Below, piece by piece: positions 9,150 through 19,633 of a stretch of DNA of 64,000 bases. The position numbers and the translations under genes were made by a program. This DNA comes from an uncultured Bacillota bacterium (lineage in GTDB: Bacteria > Bacillota_I > Bacilli_A > RFN20 > CAG-449), in assembly GCA_902493275.1 (NCBI GenBank), contig CABUOQ010000003.1, forward strand, positions 1 to 64,000, given 5' to 3'. The notes beneath the pieces were generated by a model, which worked only from the letters and a program-made list of their open reading frames with translations, did no database searches and had not been told where the DNA came from. How positions within the stretch are numbered: the stretch's first letter is position 1; the number at the start of each line of letters is the position of its first letter.

Positions 9150-10901
9150 ATGAGAAACGAATATCCTAGACCAGATTTCATTCGCGATTCATTTATTTCT
9201 CTTTGTGATGAGTGGGATTTTGATTTTGATGATCAAAATCTCGGTCATAAAGAAAAATGGTTTACGAAACATCAATATTTAAAAAAAATTAATGTGCCAT
9301 TTTGCTTTGAATCTGAATTAAGTGGAATTGCGGATACATCATATCATGATTATGTATGGTATCATAAGCATTTAGGAAAGCAATCTATTAAACAAAACGA
9401 AAGATTAATTATTCATTTTGAGGGAGTGGATTACTTTACTGAAATTTATTTAAATGGTTTTTTACTTAGTACTCATTATGGCTCAAATGGTGGGTTTAAA
9501 GTAGATTTAACAGATTATTTAAATGATGAAAATGATTTAGTTGTTTATTGTTTTGATCCAAGCAAAGATCGTTCAATTCCTCGTGGAAAACAAGATTGGG
9601 AAGAAAAAGGACATGCAATTTGGTATACTAGAACAACCGGTATTTATAAACCGGTATTTCTCCAAGTTGTAGATGAAATTCATGTTGAAAATTTCTTTAT
9701 AACGACTAAACTTGATAAATATCAAGTCGCTGTTGATTTAGAGCTTACTGCTAATCAAGGCAAAGTTGAATTTATTATTGGCGACCGTAGCGGTGATGTT
9801 AGTTTTGAATTCAATGTTCGTTCCAAAAAAGAAACACATGTGTTTAATTTGCCAAACGATTTTGTAAATGACCGTATTTGGACATTAAATAACCCATTCT
9901 TATTTGATTTGACTATCAAGTTATATGATAATCAAGGCGAAGTAAAAGATATAGTAAAATCTTATATTGGTATTAGAGAAGTAACAACTAAAGATGGCTA
10001 TGTTTTATTAAATAACAAGCCAATATATCAAAAATTAGTTCTTAACCAAGGATATTATCCTCATGGGTTACTTACTGCACCTAGTGTTAAAGATTTAGAG
10101 GCAGATATAGATTATATGAAAGAAATGGGATTCAATGGATGCCGAATCCATCAAAAGACAGAGGATCCATACTTCCTATATCTATGCGATAAAAAAGGTT
10201 TCTTGGTTTGGCAAGAATGCGCTGAAAATTACGGATTCAATTCCTTTAATCAGCGTCGTATGCTTAATGAATGGATTGACATAGTTAAGAATAACTATAA
10301 TCATCCTTCAATTATCTGCTACACTCCATTAAATGAATCATGGGGTGTAGAAGGAATTCCTTATGATAAAGAGATTCAAGCTTATGCGATGTCTTTATAT
10401 TATATGATTCATTCATTAGATTCTTCACGTTTAGTGATTTCAAACGATGGATGGGAACATTGTAAAACAGATTTGTTAACTGTTCATAATTATGGTCATG
10501 GTGAAAAAGATAATCTTCCTAAATATGAGAAGTTTAAAAAGGATTTGTCTACAAGGGAAGAAATACTAAAATTTGATTGCATAAATCGATTTATTATTAA
10601 TCCAGGATTTGTTGATGAGGGTCAACCTATAATATTATCGGAATTTGGTGGGGTAGCTTTTAAAAAAGATACCGGTGCCAAAGCTTGGGGATATACAACA
10701 TGTCTAGATGAAAATGAATATGAAGCAGATTTAAGAAGAATATATTTAGCGATAAAAGAATCTAGATGCATTCAAGGTATCTGCTATACACAATTAACAG
10801 ATGTTGAGCAAGAAGTGAATGGCTTAATGACATTTGATAGAAAGTTTAAAATAGATCCATCTATCATCAAAGAAATTAATGATAGTTTAGAAATAAGATA
10901 A
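9150..10901 (+). CDS. cytosolic GH2 glycoside hydrolase (beta-galactosidase/beta-glucuronidase-like)
   Basis: The 583-aa protein has no signal peptide and the GH2 order of domains. An N-terminal jelly roll (YHDYVWYHKHL, IHFEGVDYFTEIYLNG, GHAIWYTRTTGIYKPVFL) is followed by an immunoglobulin-like sandwich and a TIM barrel (NGCRIHQKTEDPYFLYLCD). The acid/base Glu is in CYTPLNESWG and the nucleophile Glu is in ILSEFGG. It should cleave a terminal beta-linked sugar from imported oligosaccharides in the cytoplasm; whether galactose, glucuronate or arabinose cannot be settled. It sits 8 bp after the permease gene, preceded by AGGATATT. Confidence 0.85.
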   Translation: MRNEYPRPDFIRDSFISLCDEWDFDFDDQNLGHKEKWFTKHQYLKKINVPFCFESELSGIADTSYHDYVWYHKHLGKQSIKQNERLIIHFEGVDYFTEIYLNGFLLSTHYGSNGGFKVDLTDYLNDENDLVVYCFDPSKDRSIPRGKQDWEEKGHAIWYTRTTGIYKPVFLQVVDEIHVENFFITTKLDKYQVAVDLELTANQGKVEFIIGDRSGDVSFEFNVRSKKETHVFNLPNDFVNDRIWTLNNPFLFDLTIKLYDNQGEVKDIVKSYIGIREVTTKDGYVLLNNKPIYQKLVLNQGYYPHGLLTAPSVKDLEADIDYMKEMGFNGCRIHQKTEDPYFLYLCDKKGFLVWQECAENYGFNSFNQRRMLNEWIDIVKNNYNHPSIICYTPLNESWGVEGIPYDKEIQAYAMSLYYMIHSLDSSRLVISNDGWEHCKTDLLTVHNYGHGEKDNLPKYEKFKKDLSTREEILKFDCINRFIINPGFVDEGQPIILSEFGGVAFKKDTGAKAWGYTTCLDENEYEADLRRIYLAIKESRCIQGICYTQLTDVEQEVNGLMTFDRKFKIDPSIIKEINDSLEIR

Positions 10902-10912
10902 GAGGTATTGAA

Positions 10913-13312
10913 ATGGAAAATAAAAAAGATAATACAGACGTTTTACCAGTTGATGGTAGCATTGTAGTTTCAAAATCAAAAGCTGGAAAAATTTTAAAAG
11001 AACATAAAAATAAAGTTGTTAATGGTAACGTTGATGCTTTTGTCTCTTTAAAAGATATCAATAAAATATATCCAAATGGAATACAAGCTGTTTATGATTT
11101 TAATATTGATATTAAAGAGCATGATTTTATTGTTTTAGTTGGACCTTCTGGATGTGGTAAATCAACTACTTTAAGAATGGTCGCTGGACTTGAAGATATT
11201 ACAAGTGGAAATCTTTATATTGGAAATAAATTATCAAATTATGCTCCAAGTAAAGAAAGAGATATTTCGATGGTTTTCCAAAGCTATGCGTTATATCCTC
11301 AAATGACAGTATATGATAATATCGCTTTCCCTTTAAGAGTTAGAAAATATGAAAAAGAAGTTATAAGTGAAGTTTTAAAAGGATGGGCACAAGCTTTAAA
11401 AATATTAGAAACTCCAAAAGTTTTCATCGAGGCATTTGCCGAAGCAAAAGATAGAAATTTAAATTATACGACAATCCAAGCTTATATTAGTACTAAATTA
11501 AAAATCAGTGATTATGCATCTAAGATATTATTGTCTTACAATATTATGGATGAAGCTGATTTGGAAAGAGCAACTAAAGATGGTGTTGTCTTAAAAGAAA
11601 AAATTAAAGCTGATTATGAAGCTGCAAAAACAAAAGAAAACGAAAGAATTAAAGCTTTAGGCTATACAATGGATGATGAATATCGTTTATTAAATAATGG
11701 TGTCGTTGTCAAAGAAAAAGCAAAATTAACTAAAGAAGAGATTAGAAATAAAGTCTTCGAAGCAGCAAAGATTCTTGACCTTGGACCTTATCTTGATCGT
11801 AGACCAAAAGAATTATCTGGCGGTCAAATGCAACGTGTGGCTTTAGGAAGAGCTATCGTTAGAAATGCAAAATTATTCTTAATGGACGAGCCTTTATCTA
11901 ACTTAGACGCTAAATTAAGAGTTCAAATGAGAAGTGAAATTGTTCGTATTCACGAGCAAATCGGTGCAACTACAATTTACGTTACTCATGACCAAACAGA
12001 AGCTATGACCATGGCAACTAAAATTGCAGTTATGTCTAAGGGTTGGGTACAACAAATTGGTGAACCTCATGAGATTTATTCAAATCCTAGAAATATTTTC
12101 GTTGCGACATTCATTGGCTCTCCAGCTATGAATATCATTGATGGAACATATGATAAGGGAAAAATTAAACTTAATGATGGATATACAATTAATTTAGGTA
12201 AAAAATTTGCTACAGTTCACGATGAATTCTATAAGAACAAATTGGCTGACATTGAAAGAATTTTAAATCTTGATGATTTTAAGAAAATGCATGCCTTAAA
12301 AATTGTCGATGATATATTATTTAACAATGATTATCTTGAAATAGATAAATATGATAAAGATATTAAAGAAATCGTTGCTATGTTAAAGCAAAGAGATGAA
12401 ATTCTCGGTGATAAATTAGAAAAAATATTAGATCCATTTGTTACAGAAAAAGCTGAGGCATTAAAAGCAGAACTTGAGTATGTAAAACAAAAAACAAATG
12501 TTGAAAAAATGAATGAAACACTTGAAATTGTTAAAACAATTAAAGATGAACATGGTGTTGAAGCACTAACTATTCTTTATGAACAATTAAAATCTGCAGA
12601 AAGTGCACTTAATCTTTCAGGAGAAAAATCAACTCCAACATTTAATGAATATGTAAAATCCATTCAAAAAGCCATAGAAATGGTTGAAGCAAGCGAAGAA
12701 AAAGGATTTGATTTAATTGTTTCAAGATTAAAATCTATTGATGGTAGTAAAGTTATCGCTAAAGAAAGTAGAAAATGGGTTCTTCTTGTTAGAAAACCAT
12801 TACTCACATTTGAAAAAATTTCTTCAGCTGATATAGGTAAATTACATAACGCACAAGTCTTTAATAAAAATGAATCAAAATCAGGTGATACATTGTATTA
12901 CAAGAAACCTAAAAATAAAGATGGAAAGAAAAAGAAAGCTGTTAAAGTTAATTTGAATTCTGTTGACGTTAGATTTATTAACAATTTATATGATGTAGCA
13001 ATGAATCTATATGAAGGATTTAAAGAAGCAGTTAATGGGGCTCACCCAATTAAATTAGGTGTAAGACCAGAACATATCCATCTTGATGAAGAATATACCA
13101 ATCCTAAAAAGACAACCCCATTCAAAGTTACTTCAGAGGTTGTCGAATTAATGGGCAGTGAATTATTAGTTCACACACCATGGAATGGCTCAGAAATTAT
13201 AGCTAAAATATCTACAGGAACCTTAGTTAAACCACATACTGAAATTAATTTAACAATTAACGCTGAAAAAGTGTTGGTGTTTGATGTAGGCAGTGGCGAT
13301 ACTATAAGATAA
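10913..13312 (+). CDS. giant MalK/MsmX-type sugar ABC ATPase with two insertions
   Basis: This 799-aa cytoplasmic ATPase is over twice the usual length of about 365. It has Walker [11 protein letters not shown] (about residue 77), Q-loop MVFQSYALYPQ (about 120), signature [14 protein letters not shown] (about 301), Walker [16 protein letters not shown] and H-switch [11 protein letters not shown]. Between Q-loop and signature there is an insertion of roughly 110 charged residues (about 145-265). A second insertion of about 270 residues, Lys/Glu-rich and probably helical, splits the C-terminal TOBE/OB domain (about 440-710) before IKLGVRPEHIHL. The motifs look intact, so it is probably active and drives the 7136/8194 permeases. 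The smaller ATPase at 47406 has an insertion at the same TOBE position. Confidence 0.9.
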   Translation: MENKKDNTDVLPVDGSIVVSKSKAGKILKEHKNKVVNGNVDAFVSLKDINKIYPNGIQAVYDFNIDIKEHDFIVLVGPSGCGKSTTLRMVAGLEDITSGNLYIGNKLSNYAPSKERDISMVFQSYALYPQMTVYDNIAFPLRVRKYEKEVISEVLKGWAQALKILETPKVFIEAFAEAKDRNLNYTTIQAYISTKLKISDYASKILLSYNIMDEADLERATKDGVVLKEKIKADYEAAKTKENERIKALGYTMDDEYRLLNNGVVVKEKAKLTKEEIRNKVFEAAKILDLGPYLDRRPKELSGGQMQRVALGRAIVRNAKLFLMDEPLSNLDAKLRVQMRSEIVRIHEQIGATTIYVTHDQTEAMTMATKIAVMSKGWVQQIGEPHEIYSNPRNIFVATFIGSPAMNIIDGTYDKGKIKLNDGYTINLGKKFATVHDEFYKNKLADIERILNLDDFKKMHALKIVDDILFNNDYLEIDKYDKDIKEIVAMLKQRDEILGDKLEKILDPFVTEKAEALKAELEYVKQKTNVEKMNETLEIVKTIKDEHGVEALTILYEQLKSAESALNLSGEKSTPTFNEYVKSIQKAIEMVEASEEKGFDLIVSRLKSIDGSKVIAKESRKWVLLVRKPLLTFEKISSADIGKLHNAQVFNKNESKSGDTLYYKKPKNKDGKKKKAVKVNLNSVDVRFINNLYDVAMNLYEGFKEAVNGAHPIKLGVRPEHIHLDEEYTNPKKTTPFKVTSEVVELMGSELLVHTPWNGSEIIAKISTGTLVKPHTEINLTINAEKVLVFDVGSGDTIR

Positions 13313-13316
13313 GTCT

Positions 13317-15449
13317 ATGAAAAAAGTTAAATTATATTATAATAATATATTTAACGATGGAAGAATTAATGGATCAGCTAGTTTAGGAGCAGCTGATCCT
13401 TTCATCTTTAAATGGAATGGGTTTTATTATTTAACCTGTACTAGATCTAAAGGATTAGTTTTAATGAAATCCTTTGATTTAGTTAAATGGAAAAATGTTA
13501 ATGATGATGGCATTGTTGGTTTAGACCAATATTTATACCATGCTTACGCACCTGAAATTACTTATTTTGATGGCAATTTTTATATGGTTTGTTCTCCTTC
13601 GGGTAATGGACACCATATTTATCGTAGCCCTTCTTTATTAGGACCTTTTGTTCATTATAAAGGTAATTTTGAAGAATTGATTGATGGCAGTTTCTTTTTA
13701 GATAGTGATGAAAAAACTTATTTTTTAAGAGCTAGTGAAACAGGAATAACTATCAAAAAATTTAAAGAAAACAATCATAAAAGTGAATTTGATTTGTTTG
13801 ATGAATATTATAACTTTAAGGATACTATCATTGGTAATTGGACTGAAGGTCCATTTATGATAAAGCGATATGGATATTATTATCTTACTTATACAGGTAC
13901 ACATTTTTTAAGTAATGCGTATCGTGTTGATTATGCAAGTGGCAAAGAATTATCTTCAACAGGATTAAAATTTCAAGATACAATCTTATTATCAACAACG
14001 GATGATTTTTATGGATTGGGTCATTCAATGACATTTTTAGGACCTAATCTTGATAGTTATTATATTGCTTATCATAATATGATGGATAATCATAAGCGTT
14101 ATTTAAATATATCAAGATTGATGTTTGATAATCATGGTCATTTAATCTGTAATGGAAGTTATATAAAAAATAATCCTATTCTTCAAAGGCCAACGTTTGA
14201 AAAATTTGTAGATGAAGAAAAATATATTAGTGATTATACATTAAGTTCTTCATTTTCGACAGAATATAATTTTATCGGCGAAGACGTTATTTTATATATC
14301 TCATATGATGATGGAAAGAATTATACTTCATTAAAATTGCATAAACAATCACTGGAAGTTGTCAAAATCAAAGATGGCAATAGTCAAATTTTATTAAATA
14401 AACCATTAAATAAAACTTATAATTTAAATGTTTTTCATACGATTAGAGTTCAATATAGTCATGGATTAATAAGTATTTATCTCGATCAGATGGAAATTGT
14501 TTATAAAGTTTCGTTAAAAATTAAAAGAGGCAAAATAGGCTTTAATAATAATATTTTAAAACCATCATATATCGCATCTTCTATTTATGCTTATGGAAGC
14601 AGTGATATTGAGGTAACAAAATACAAAGAATTTTTCTTAGATAATTGTATTAAAGATAAGGAAAAATATTCATGCAAATTTGATATTGATGAAGATGGTG
14701 ATTATCAAATTTTTGTAAATGGAAAACCAAGTGTTAATGATTATACGTTGCAGATTGATGATAAAAAATTTGAGCAATCGAAATATATTTTCATTGATAA
14801 TACCTTAATTGCAAACATTTCATTACAAAAAGGAATACATACGTTTGAATTAACTATTAAAAATGGAACAAATAAATCGATTAAAATTGTAAAAAAAGAA
14901 AAATGTCTATCATTAAATGAGGATAATTTCTTTGGAAATAGCGATGTATATCACCGCTATATCAAGTTAGATAAGGGCTTTTATTTAGAAAATGATCGAA
15001 ATGCTATTATTACTAAAAATAATTATCAGCAATATACATTATCAGCAAACATAAAAATTGTTGGTAATCCGATTAAAGATGATACTTTTGTAGGACTTAT
15101 AGCAGAAGGACACAATTATTCTAAATCGAATCAATTTGAGAATGCATATTCATTGCAGGGCTATCTATTTGTAATGAACGCTGATTATATATATATTATA
15201 GATACTAATTTTGCACACTCAAAAGTTTTGAAAAAAATTAAAAGCGATAACGTAATGAAAGGGGTTACTTTAAAAATAATTAAAGACTTATCATCAATTT
15301 CATTTTATATTAATAATATAAAGATTTTTTCAATTTTAAATAGTAATAAATATTTAGGAGGAAAATGTGGTCTTTACAATAATCATGCAAGTGCAATTTT
15401 TACAGATTATTGTTTAAACATTAAAAAAAAGGAGGAAAAAAGTGAATAA
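13317..15449 (+). CDS. cytosolic GH43 enzyme with C-terminal sugar-binding modules
   Basis: The 710-aa protein lacks a signal peptide. The N-terminal five-bladed GH43 propeller has the base Asp27 in AADPFIFKWNG, a pKa-modulating Asp in IDGSFFLDSDE, and an acid Glu in NWTEGPFMIKRYGYYYLTYTG. WKNVNDDG and YAPEITYFDGNFYMV fit arabinofuranosidase/xylosidase members. After about residue 300 come beta-sandwich modules similar to those of the secreted paralogue at 19634, so the pair probably attacks the same linkage on either side of the membrane. It begins 4 bp after the ATPase gene without a clear Shine-Dalgarno, and its end overlaps the next gene by 8 bp. Confidence 0.82.
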   Translation: MKKVKLYYNNIFNDGRINGSASLGAADPFIFKWNGFYYLTCTRSKGLVLMKSFDLVKWKNVNDDGIVGLDQYLYHAYAPEITYFDGNFYMVCSPSGNGHHIYRSPSLLGPFVHYKGNFEELIDGSFFLDSDEKTYFLRASETGITIKKFKENNHKSEFDLFDEYYNFKDTIIGNWTEGPFMIKRYGYYYLTYTGTHFLSNAYRVDYASGKELSSTGLKFQDTILLSTTDDFYGLGHSMTFLGPNLDSYYIAYHNMMDNHKRYLNISRLMFDNHGHLICNGSYIKNNPILQRPTFEKFVDEEKYISDYTLSSSFSTEYNFIGEDVILYISYDDGKNYTSLKLHKQSLEVVKIKDGNSQILLNKPLNKTYNLNVFHTIRVQYSHGLISIYLDQMEIVYKVSLKIKRGKIGFNNNILKPSYIASSIYAYGSSDIEVTKYKEFFLDNCIKDKEKYSCKFDIDEDGDYQIFVNGKPSVNDYTLQIDDKKFEQSKYIFIDNTLIANISLQKGIHTFELTIKNGTNKSIKIVKKEKCLSLNEDNFFGNSDVYHRYIKLDKGFYLENDRNAIITKNNYQQYTLSANIKIVGNPIKDDTFVGLIAEGHNYSKSNQFENAYSLQGYLFVMNADYIYIIDTNFAHSKVLKKIKSDNVMKGVTLKIIKDLSSISFYINNIKIFSILNSNKYLGGKCGLYNNHASAIFTDYCLNIKKKEEKSE

Positions 15450-16662
15450 AAAATTATTGTCAATTTGTTTGATAGCCCTTATGGGATTTACTGGATGCGA
15501 TGGAGGTAATAATAGTAGCATGTCATCAAGTGTAAGTGAGCAAAATTCATCTTCGATAGAAAGTGTTGAATCATCTGAATCAGTATCAAGTGTTGAAGAA
15601 AGAAGTTATTTTAATGGGGTCTATTCTAACCCTACAGTAGTAGTAAATGCTTCTGGAAGTGATTTTAAAAAAGAGGTTGCTGACCCATCAATCGTTAGAG
15701 GTGACGATGGATATTTCTATATTTTCTCTACTAACGGAGTTGTTTTAAGAAGTGAAGATGCCTGTACTTTTGAGGTTTTTGCCGAAAAAGTCATCGATCA
15801 ACCTACATGGTGGCAAGAATGTTATGAAGAAGCTGCAGGATATGGTCAATGGGCACCGGATGTTATTAAAGTACAAGATAAATGGATTTATTATTATTCA
15901 TTAAGTGCTTGGGGAAAATGTTGTGGTATTGGTTATGCAATAAGTGATAATGTTGCCGGACCATATGAAGATCAAGGTAAATTGTTTACAGTTGCTGAAA
16001 TTGGTATTCAAAATTGTATTGACTCACAAGTTATTATTGATGATGATGGAAGTGTATATATGGTTGTAGGTTCTTTCCAAGGCCTTTATTTATTAGAGTT
16101 AACCGAAGATGGAATGGGATTATTAGGTGGTGTTGATTATCAAAAAGATAATAAAGTTTTAGTTGCTGGAAAACCAGGAAATTGGGATGGTTCTACATAC
16201 GAAGGCAGTTACATTATTAAAGAAGGCGAATACTATTACTACTTTGGTAGTGCTGGAACATGTTGTGCTCAAAAAGATTCAACATATCGTGTTTATGTTG
16301 CTAGAAGTAAAGATATTAGAGGACCTTATGTAGATAGCAGTAATCATACATTTACAATGTCTGGTGGCGGAAAAACATATGGTGAATTAGTTGTCTGGGC
16401 TGGAGCAGACTCAGAAAAACCTATTGCTGGACCAGGACATAACTCAATTTTAAGAGATGATAAAGGTGATTTGTGGATTTATTATCATGCATATAGTGAA
16501 AAGGATAATTTCTTAACAAGACATTTATTCATGGACAAACTTTCTTGGGATGATAATGGATTCCCTTATGTAAGTTATGTAGATCCTGAAACAGAAAAAG
16601 AAGTTAAGAAAAAACCATCTTTAGACATTGAATTTGATGGTCCAAGTTTCTTTGCCGATTAG
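15442..16662 (+). CDS. GH43 lipoprotein, endo-arabinanase-like
   Basis: The 406-aa protein has a lipobox at Cys19 (GFTGC) and a Ser/Glu linker to about residue 52. Its propeller carries all three GH43 acids: Asp81 (VADPSIV), Asp194 (CIDSQVIIDDDG) and Glu254 (YEGSYIIKEGEYYYYFGSAG). The WAPDVIKVQDKWIYYYSLS segment and AGPGHNS loop are typical of alpha-1,5-L-arabinanases and close relatives. The start is GTG at 15442, chosen because AAAGGAGG lies 8 bp upstream and the protein begins with a proper signal peptide. It is a close tandem paralogue of the 16665 gene. Confidence 0.85.
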   Translation: MNKKLLSICLIALMGFTGCDGGNNSSMSSSVSEQNSSSIESVESSESVSSVEERSYFNGVYSNPTVVVNASGSDFKKEVADPSIVRGDDGYFYIFSTNGVVLRSEDACTFEVFAEKVIDQPTWWQECYEEAAGYGQWAPDVIKVQDKWIYYYSLSAWGKCCGIGYAISDNVAGPYEDQGKLFTVAEIGIQNCIDSQVIIDDDGSVYMVVGSFQGLYLLELTEDGMGLLGGVDYQKDNKVLVAGKPGNWDGSTYEGSYIIKEGEYYYYFGSAGTCCAQKDSTYRVYVARSKDIRGPYVDSSNHTFTMSGGGKTYGELVVWAGADSEKPIAGPGHNSILRDDKGDLWIYYHAYSEKDNFLTRHLFMDKLSWDDNGFPYVSYVDPETEKEVKKKPSLDIEFDGPSFFAD

Positions 16663-16664
16663 AT

Positions 16665-17876
16665 ATGAAAAGATTGTCGAAGTTATCTTTGATTTCTATT
16701 ATAGCTTTAACTTTAATTAGTTGTGCTCAAGAAATATCATCCTCATCAGATGATATTTCTTCGAGCATTTCATCATCTTTATCAAGCGAGTCTTCAATAA
16801 AAGATGTTGAATATACTTTTGATCAATATCAAAATGTGCTTATGCCTTTTACTTTGAATAATAGAGAATATAAAGGTGAAATAGCAGACCCTTCGATTGT
16901 AAAAGGTGATGATGGCAAGTTTTATGTTTTTTCAACAATAAGAAAGGCTTTTGTTAGTGATGATTTGATTAATTGGACTGTTCTAAGTGAAAATATTATA
17001 CAACGACCAACATGGGCCGATGGTGAAGTTCATGGCTATCCTGATGTATGGGCGCCAGATGTTATAAAAATTAAGGATAAATGGATTTATTATTATTCTT
17101 TAGCTGCATGGGATATGCCCTCAGCAGGCATTGGCTATGCCATAAGTGATAATATTGCTGGTCCATATGTTGACCAAGGTAAATTATTTGACCAAGACGA
17201 TATTCATATGGATGGATTGATCGATCCTCAACCTTTTATTGATGACGATGGTCGTATATATATGACTGTGGGATCGTTTCATGGAAATTATTTAGTAGAA
17301 TTGAATGAAGATGGAACAGCTTTGTTTAATGGTAATGAATATCAAGATGAACATAAAGTTCTAATTGCAGGAATACCATTAACTTCATTTAATAATTCAT
17401 ACTATGAAGGAGGCTATATTATTAAAAGAAATGGATATTACTATTTCTTTGGTAGCGCTGGAAGTTGTTGTGAACAACAAAAATCATCTTATCGAGTTTA
17501 TTGTGGAAAAAGTGAATCTGTTGCAGGACCTTATCTTGCTCCAGATGGAAAGCCCTTGACTGGAAATAACTTTGGTAATACTAAAGGAAAATTAGTTTTA
17601 TGGGCTGGCACAGATAATGATAAGTCTGTTGCGGGACCGGGGCATAATTCCATAATATGTGATGATGCAGGCGATTATTGGATGATATATCATGCTTATT
17701 GTGATTATGATGATTTTGCAACAAGGCATTTATTTATGGACAAATTATCATGGGACGATGATGAATTTCCATATGTAAGTTATTCATATTTAGATGAAGA
17801 AACTAACGAAACAAAAGTAGTTAATCTAAAACCATCGTATAACATAATTATTGATGGCCCAAGATTTATTATATAA
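16665..17876 (+). CDS. GH43 lipoprotein, endo-arabinanase-like (tandem paralogue)
   Basis: This 403-aa lipoprotein has lipobox Cys20 (TLISC), a Ser-rich linker and the same propeller as its upstream neighbour. Its acids are Asp75 (IADPSIV), Asp187 (LIDPQPFIDDDG) and Glu248 (YEGGYIIKRNGYYYFFGSAG). The first strand shows FYVFSTIRKAFVSDDLINW. It starts 2 bp after the previous stop with no strong Shine-Dalgarno, which suggests coupled translation. The two copies differ enough to have distinct specificities; this is inference. Confidence 0.85.
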   Translation: MKRLSKLSLISIIALTLISCAQEISSSSDDISSSISSSLSSESSIKDVEYTFDQYQNVLMPFTLNNREYKGEIADPSIVKGDDGKFYVFSTIRKAFVSDDLINWTVLSENIIQRPTWADGEVHGYPDVWAPDVIKIKDKWIYYYSLAAWDMPSAGIGYAISDNIAGPYVDQGKLFDQDDIHMDGLIDPQPFIDDDGRIYMTVGSFHGNYLVELNEDGTALFNGNEYQDEHKVLIAGIPLTSFNNSYYEGGYIIKRNGYYYFFGSAGSCCEQQKSSYRVYCGKSESVAGPYLAPDGKPLTGNNFGNTKGKLVLWAGTDNDKSVAGPGHNSIICDDAGDYWMIYHAYCDYDDFATRHLFMDKLSWDDDEFPYVSYSYLDEETNETKVVNLKPSYNIIIDGPRFII

Positions 17877-17888
17877 AAAGGAGAAACT

Positions 17889-19631
17889 ATGAAAACTAAA
17901 ATTAAATTATTAGCTTTAGGATTAATTTGTATTTTAACCGGATGTGCAAGTAATAACTCATCATCTAGTCAAAGTATCATATCTTCAAGCTCATCTTCCT
18001 CATCTTCATCTTCGTCCTTATCTTCAATTGAAGAAAGAAGCGATGTAGCTGAAGAAGATCAAGTAAAACCAAGCGAAACATCTTTAACTTATACCGATCA
18101 CTCATTAGAAGGAGAAAATCCAGACTTTAATGAAGTAAAATGGTATCGAAACGATTTAAAAGATATTCCTTTACCAGATCCATTCGTTTTACCAGTAGAT
18201 GATACTTATTATATTTATGGAACCACAGATAGAACGGGATCAAAAACTTTAGATTGCTATGAAACTAAAGATTTTAATAATTTTAAACTCTATATGAATA
18301 TTGATTATCAAGATCCTAATTCTTGGGGAAAAAAAACAATGTTTGCACCAGAAGTTTATGTCTTTGATGATGTTTATTATCTATATTATAGTGATGTATC
18401 TAAAGTAAATAATAGACGTTATATTCATGTTATGACTTCTGATAGTCCAACTGGACCATTTACAGAATATCAAGGTAAAAATTATTATGGTGAAGATATT
18501 GATGGATTAAAGAACCCAATCTTTACTCACAATGATTCTATTGGATTAGATGTTCTTGATCAAACATTATTTGTTGATGATGATGGACAAATATATATGT
18601 ATTATTCTGTTTATCACACTAGTGTTATGCAATATATTGTTGGATTTGAAATGTTAGATCCAGTTACTCCAAATTATGACACATATAAAATTTTAGTTAG
18701 ACCAGGTGAACTAACACCTCAAACAACTAAAATGAATACTCTTAGCTGGGAAGCATATACTTCTTTCAAGGTTGCAGAAGGACCTTTCCTACTTAAATCA
18801 CCAGTTAACGGTAAATATTATATGACATATTCAGTTAACCATTATCCAAATCGTTATTATACTGTTTGTTATGCTGAAAGTGATACACCATTAGGAGATT
18901 ATGAAAAACCTTATACTAAAGGTGGCAACTGGACCAATTTATTATTTGGATATGCTGGAGGAATGGCTGGAACAACTGTATTTGATCAATGGGAAGGATT
19001 TATGTCCGGAACAGCTCACCATTGCTTCTTTAAAATTGGTGACCAATATATGATAGGTTATCACGCGCATAGAAATAGAAATAATTCAGATAACGGAAGA
19101 ATGTTTGGTATGGATTATTTATTCTTTGATGAAGAAGGGGTTCCATATTGCCATGGACCAACCTATTCTATTCAACCATTACCTAGTGCAATCAGTGGAT
19201 ATGAAAATATTGCTTTGAATGCTAAGGTAAAATCAACTAACGTTGAACATCCTGAAAGAATTAATGATAATTATATTGTTGAGCATTATAATTTAAAGCA
19301 AGAACAAGATAGAGAAGTTATTCTTAATGAAGGTAAATCATTTATCGAATTAGACTTTGATAAAGAGTATTTAGTTGGTGGAATTAGTATCTACAATAGT
19401 GCATTCTATGAATATGCTTTAAGCGAAATAGATTTTATTAATTTCTATGATGGCAACGTAATATTAAATGGTGGTTTCTGCTATAATTATATCAATGAAG
19501 AAAAAGACTTCATCTTTCCAGGAAGTGCTTTTACATTTGATTTCAGTGATATAAAAGCCACTAGAGTTGTCATTGGATTTAATACAAGTTCTGTGACACA
19601 AATTAATGAAATTAAGGTTTTAGGTAATTAA
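17889..19631 (+). CDS. GH43 lipoprotein with F5/8-type-like C-terminal module
   Basis: The 580-aa lipoprotein has lipobox Cys19 (ILTGC) and a long poly-Ser linker (about 22-46). The GH43 propeller has its base Asp at 97 (PLPDPFVLPVDDTYYIYGTT), an Asp in VLDQTLFVDDDGQIYMYY and a Glu in KVAEGPFLLKS. The C-terminal ~150 residues (from ENIALNAKVKSTN) look like a discoidin/CBM32-like beta-sandwich. It would act at the cell surface on plant polysaccharide. An AAAAGGAG Shine-Dalgarno precedes the ATG. Confidence 0.83.
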   Translation: MKTKIKLLALGLICILTGCASNNSSSSQSIISSSSSSSSSSSSLSSIEERSDVAEEDQVKPSETSLTYTDHSLEGENPDFNEVKWYRNDLKDIPLPDPFVLPVDDTYYIYGTTDRTGSKTLDCYETKDFNNFKLYMNIDYQDPNSWGKKTMFAPEVYVFDDVYYLYYSDVSKVNNRRYIHVMTSDSPTGPFTEYQGKNYYGEDIDGLKNPIFTHNDSIGLDVLDQTLFVDDDGQIYMYYSVYHTSVMQYIVGFEMLDPVTPNYDTYKILVRPGELTPQTTKMNTLSWEAYTSFKVAEGPFLLKSPVNGKYYMTYSVNHYPNRYYTVCYAESDTPLGDYEKPYTKGGNWTNLLFGYAGGMAGTTVFDQWEGFMSGTAHHCFFKIGDQYMIGYHAHRNRNNSDNGRMFGMDYLFFDEEGVPYCHGPTYSIQPLPSAISGYENIALNAKVKSTNVEHPERINDNYIVEHYNLKQEQDREVILNEGKSFIELDFDKEYLVGGISIYNSAFYEYALSEIDFINFYDGNVILNGGFCYNYINEEKDFIFPGSAFTFDFSDIKATRVVIGFNTSSVTQINEIKVLGN

Positions 19632-19633
19632 CT

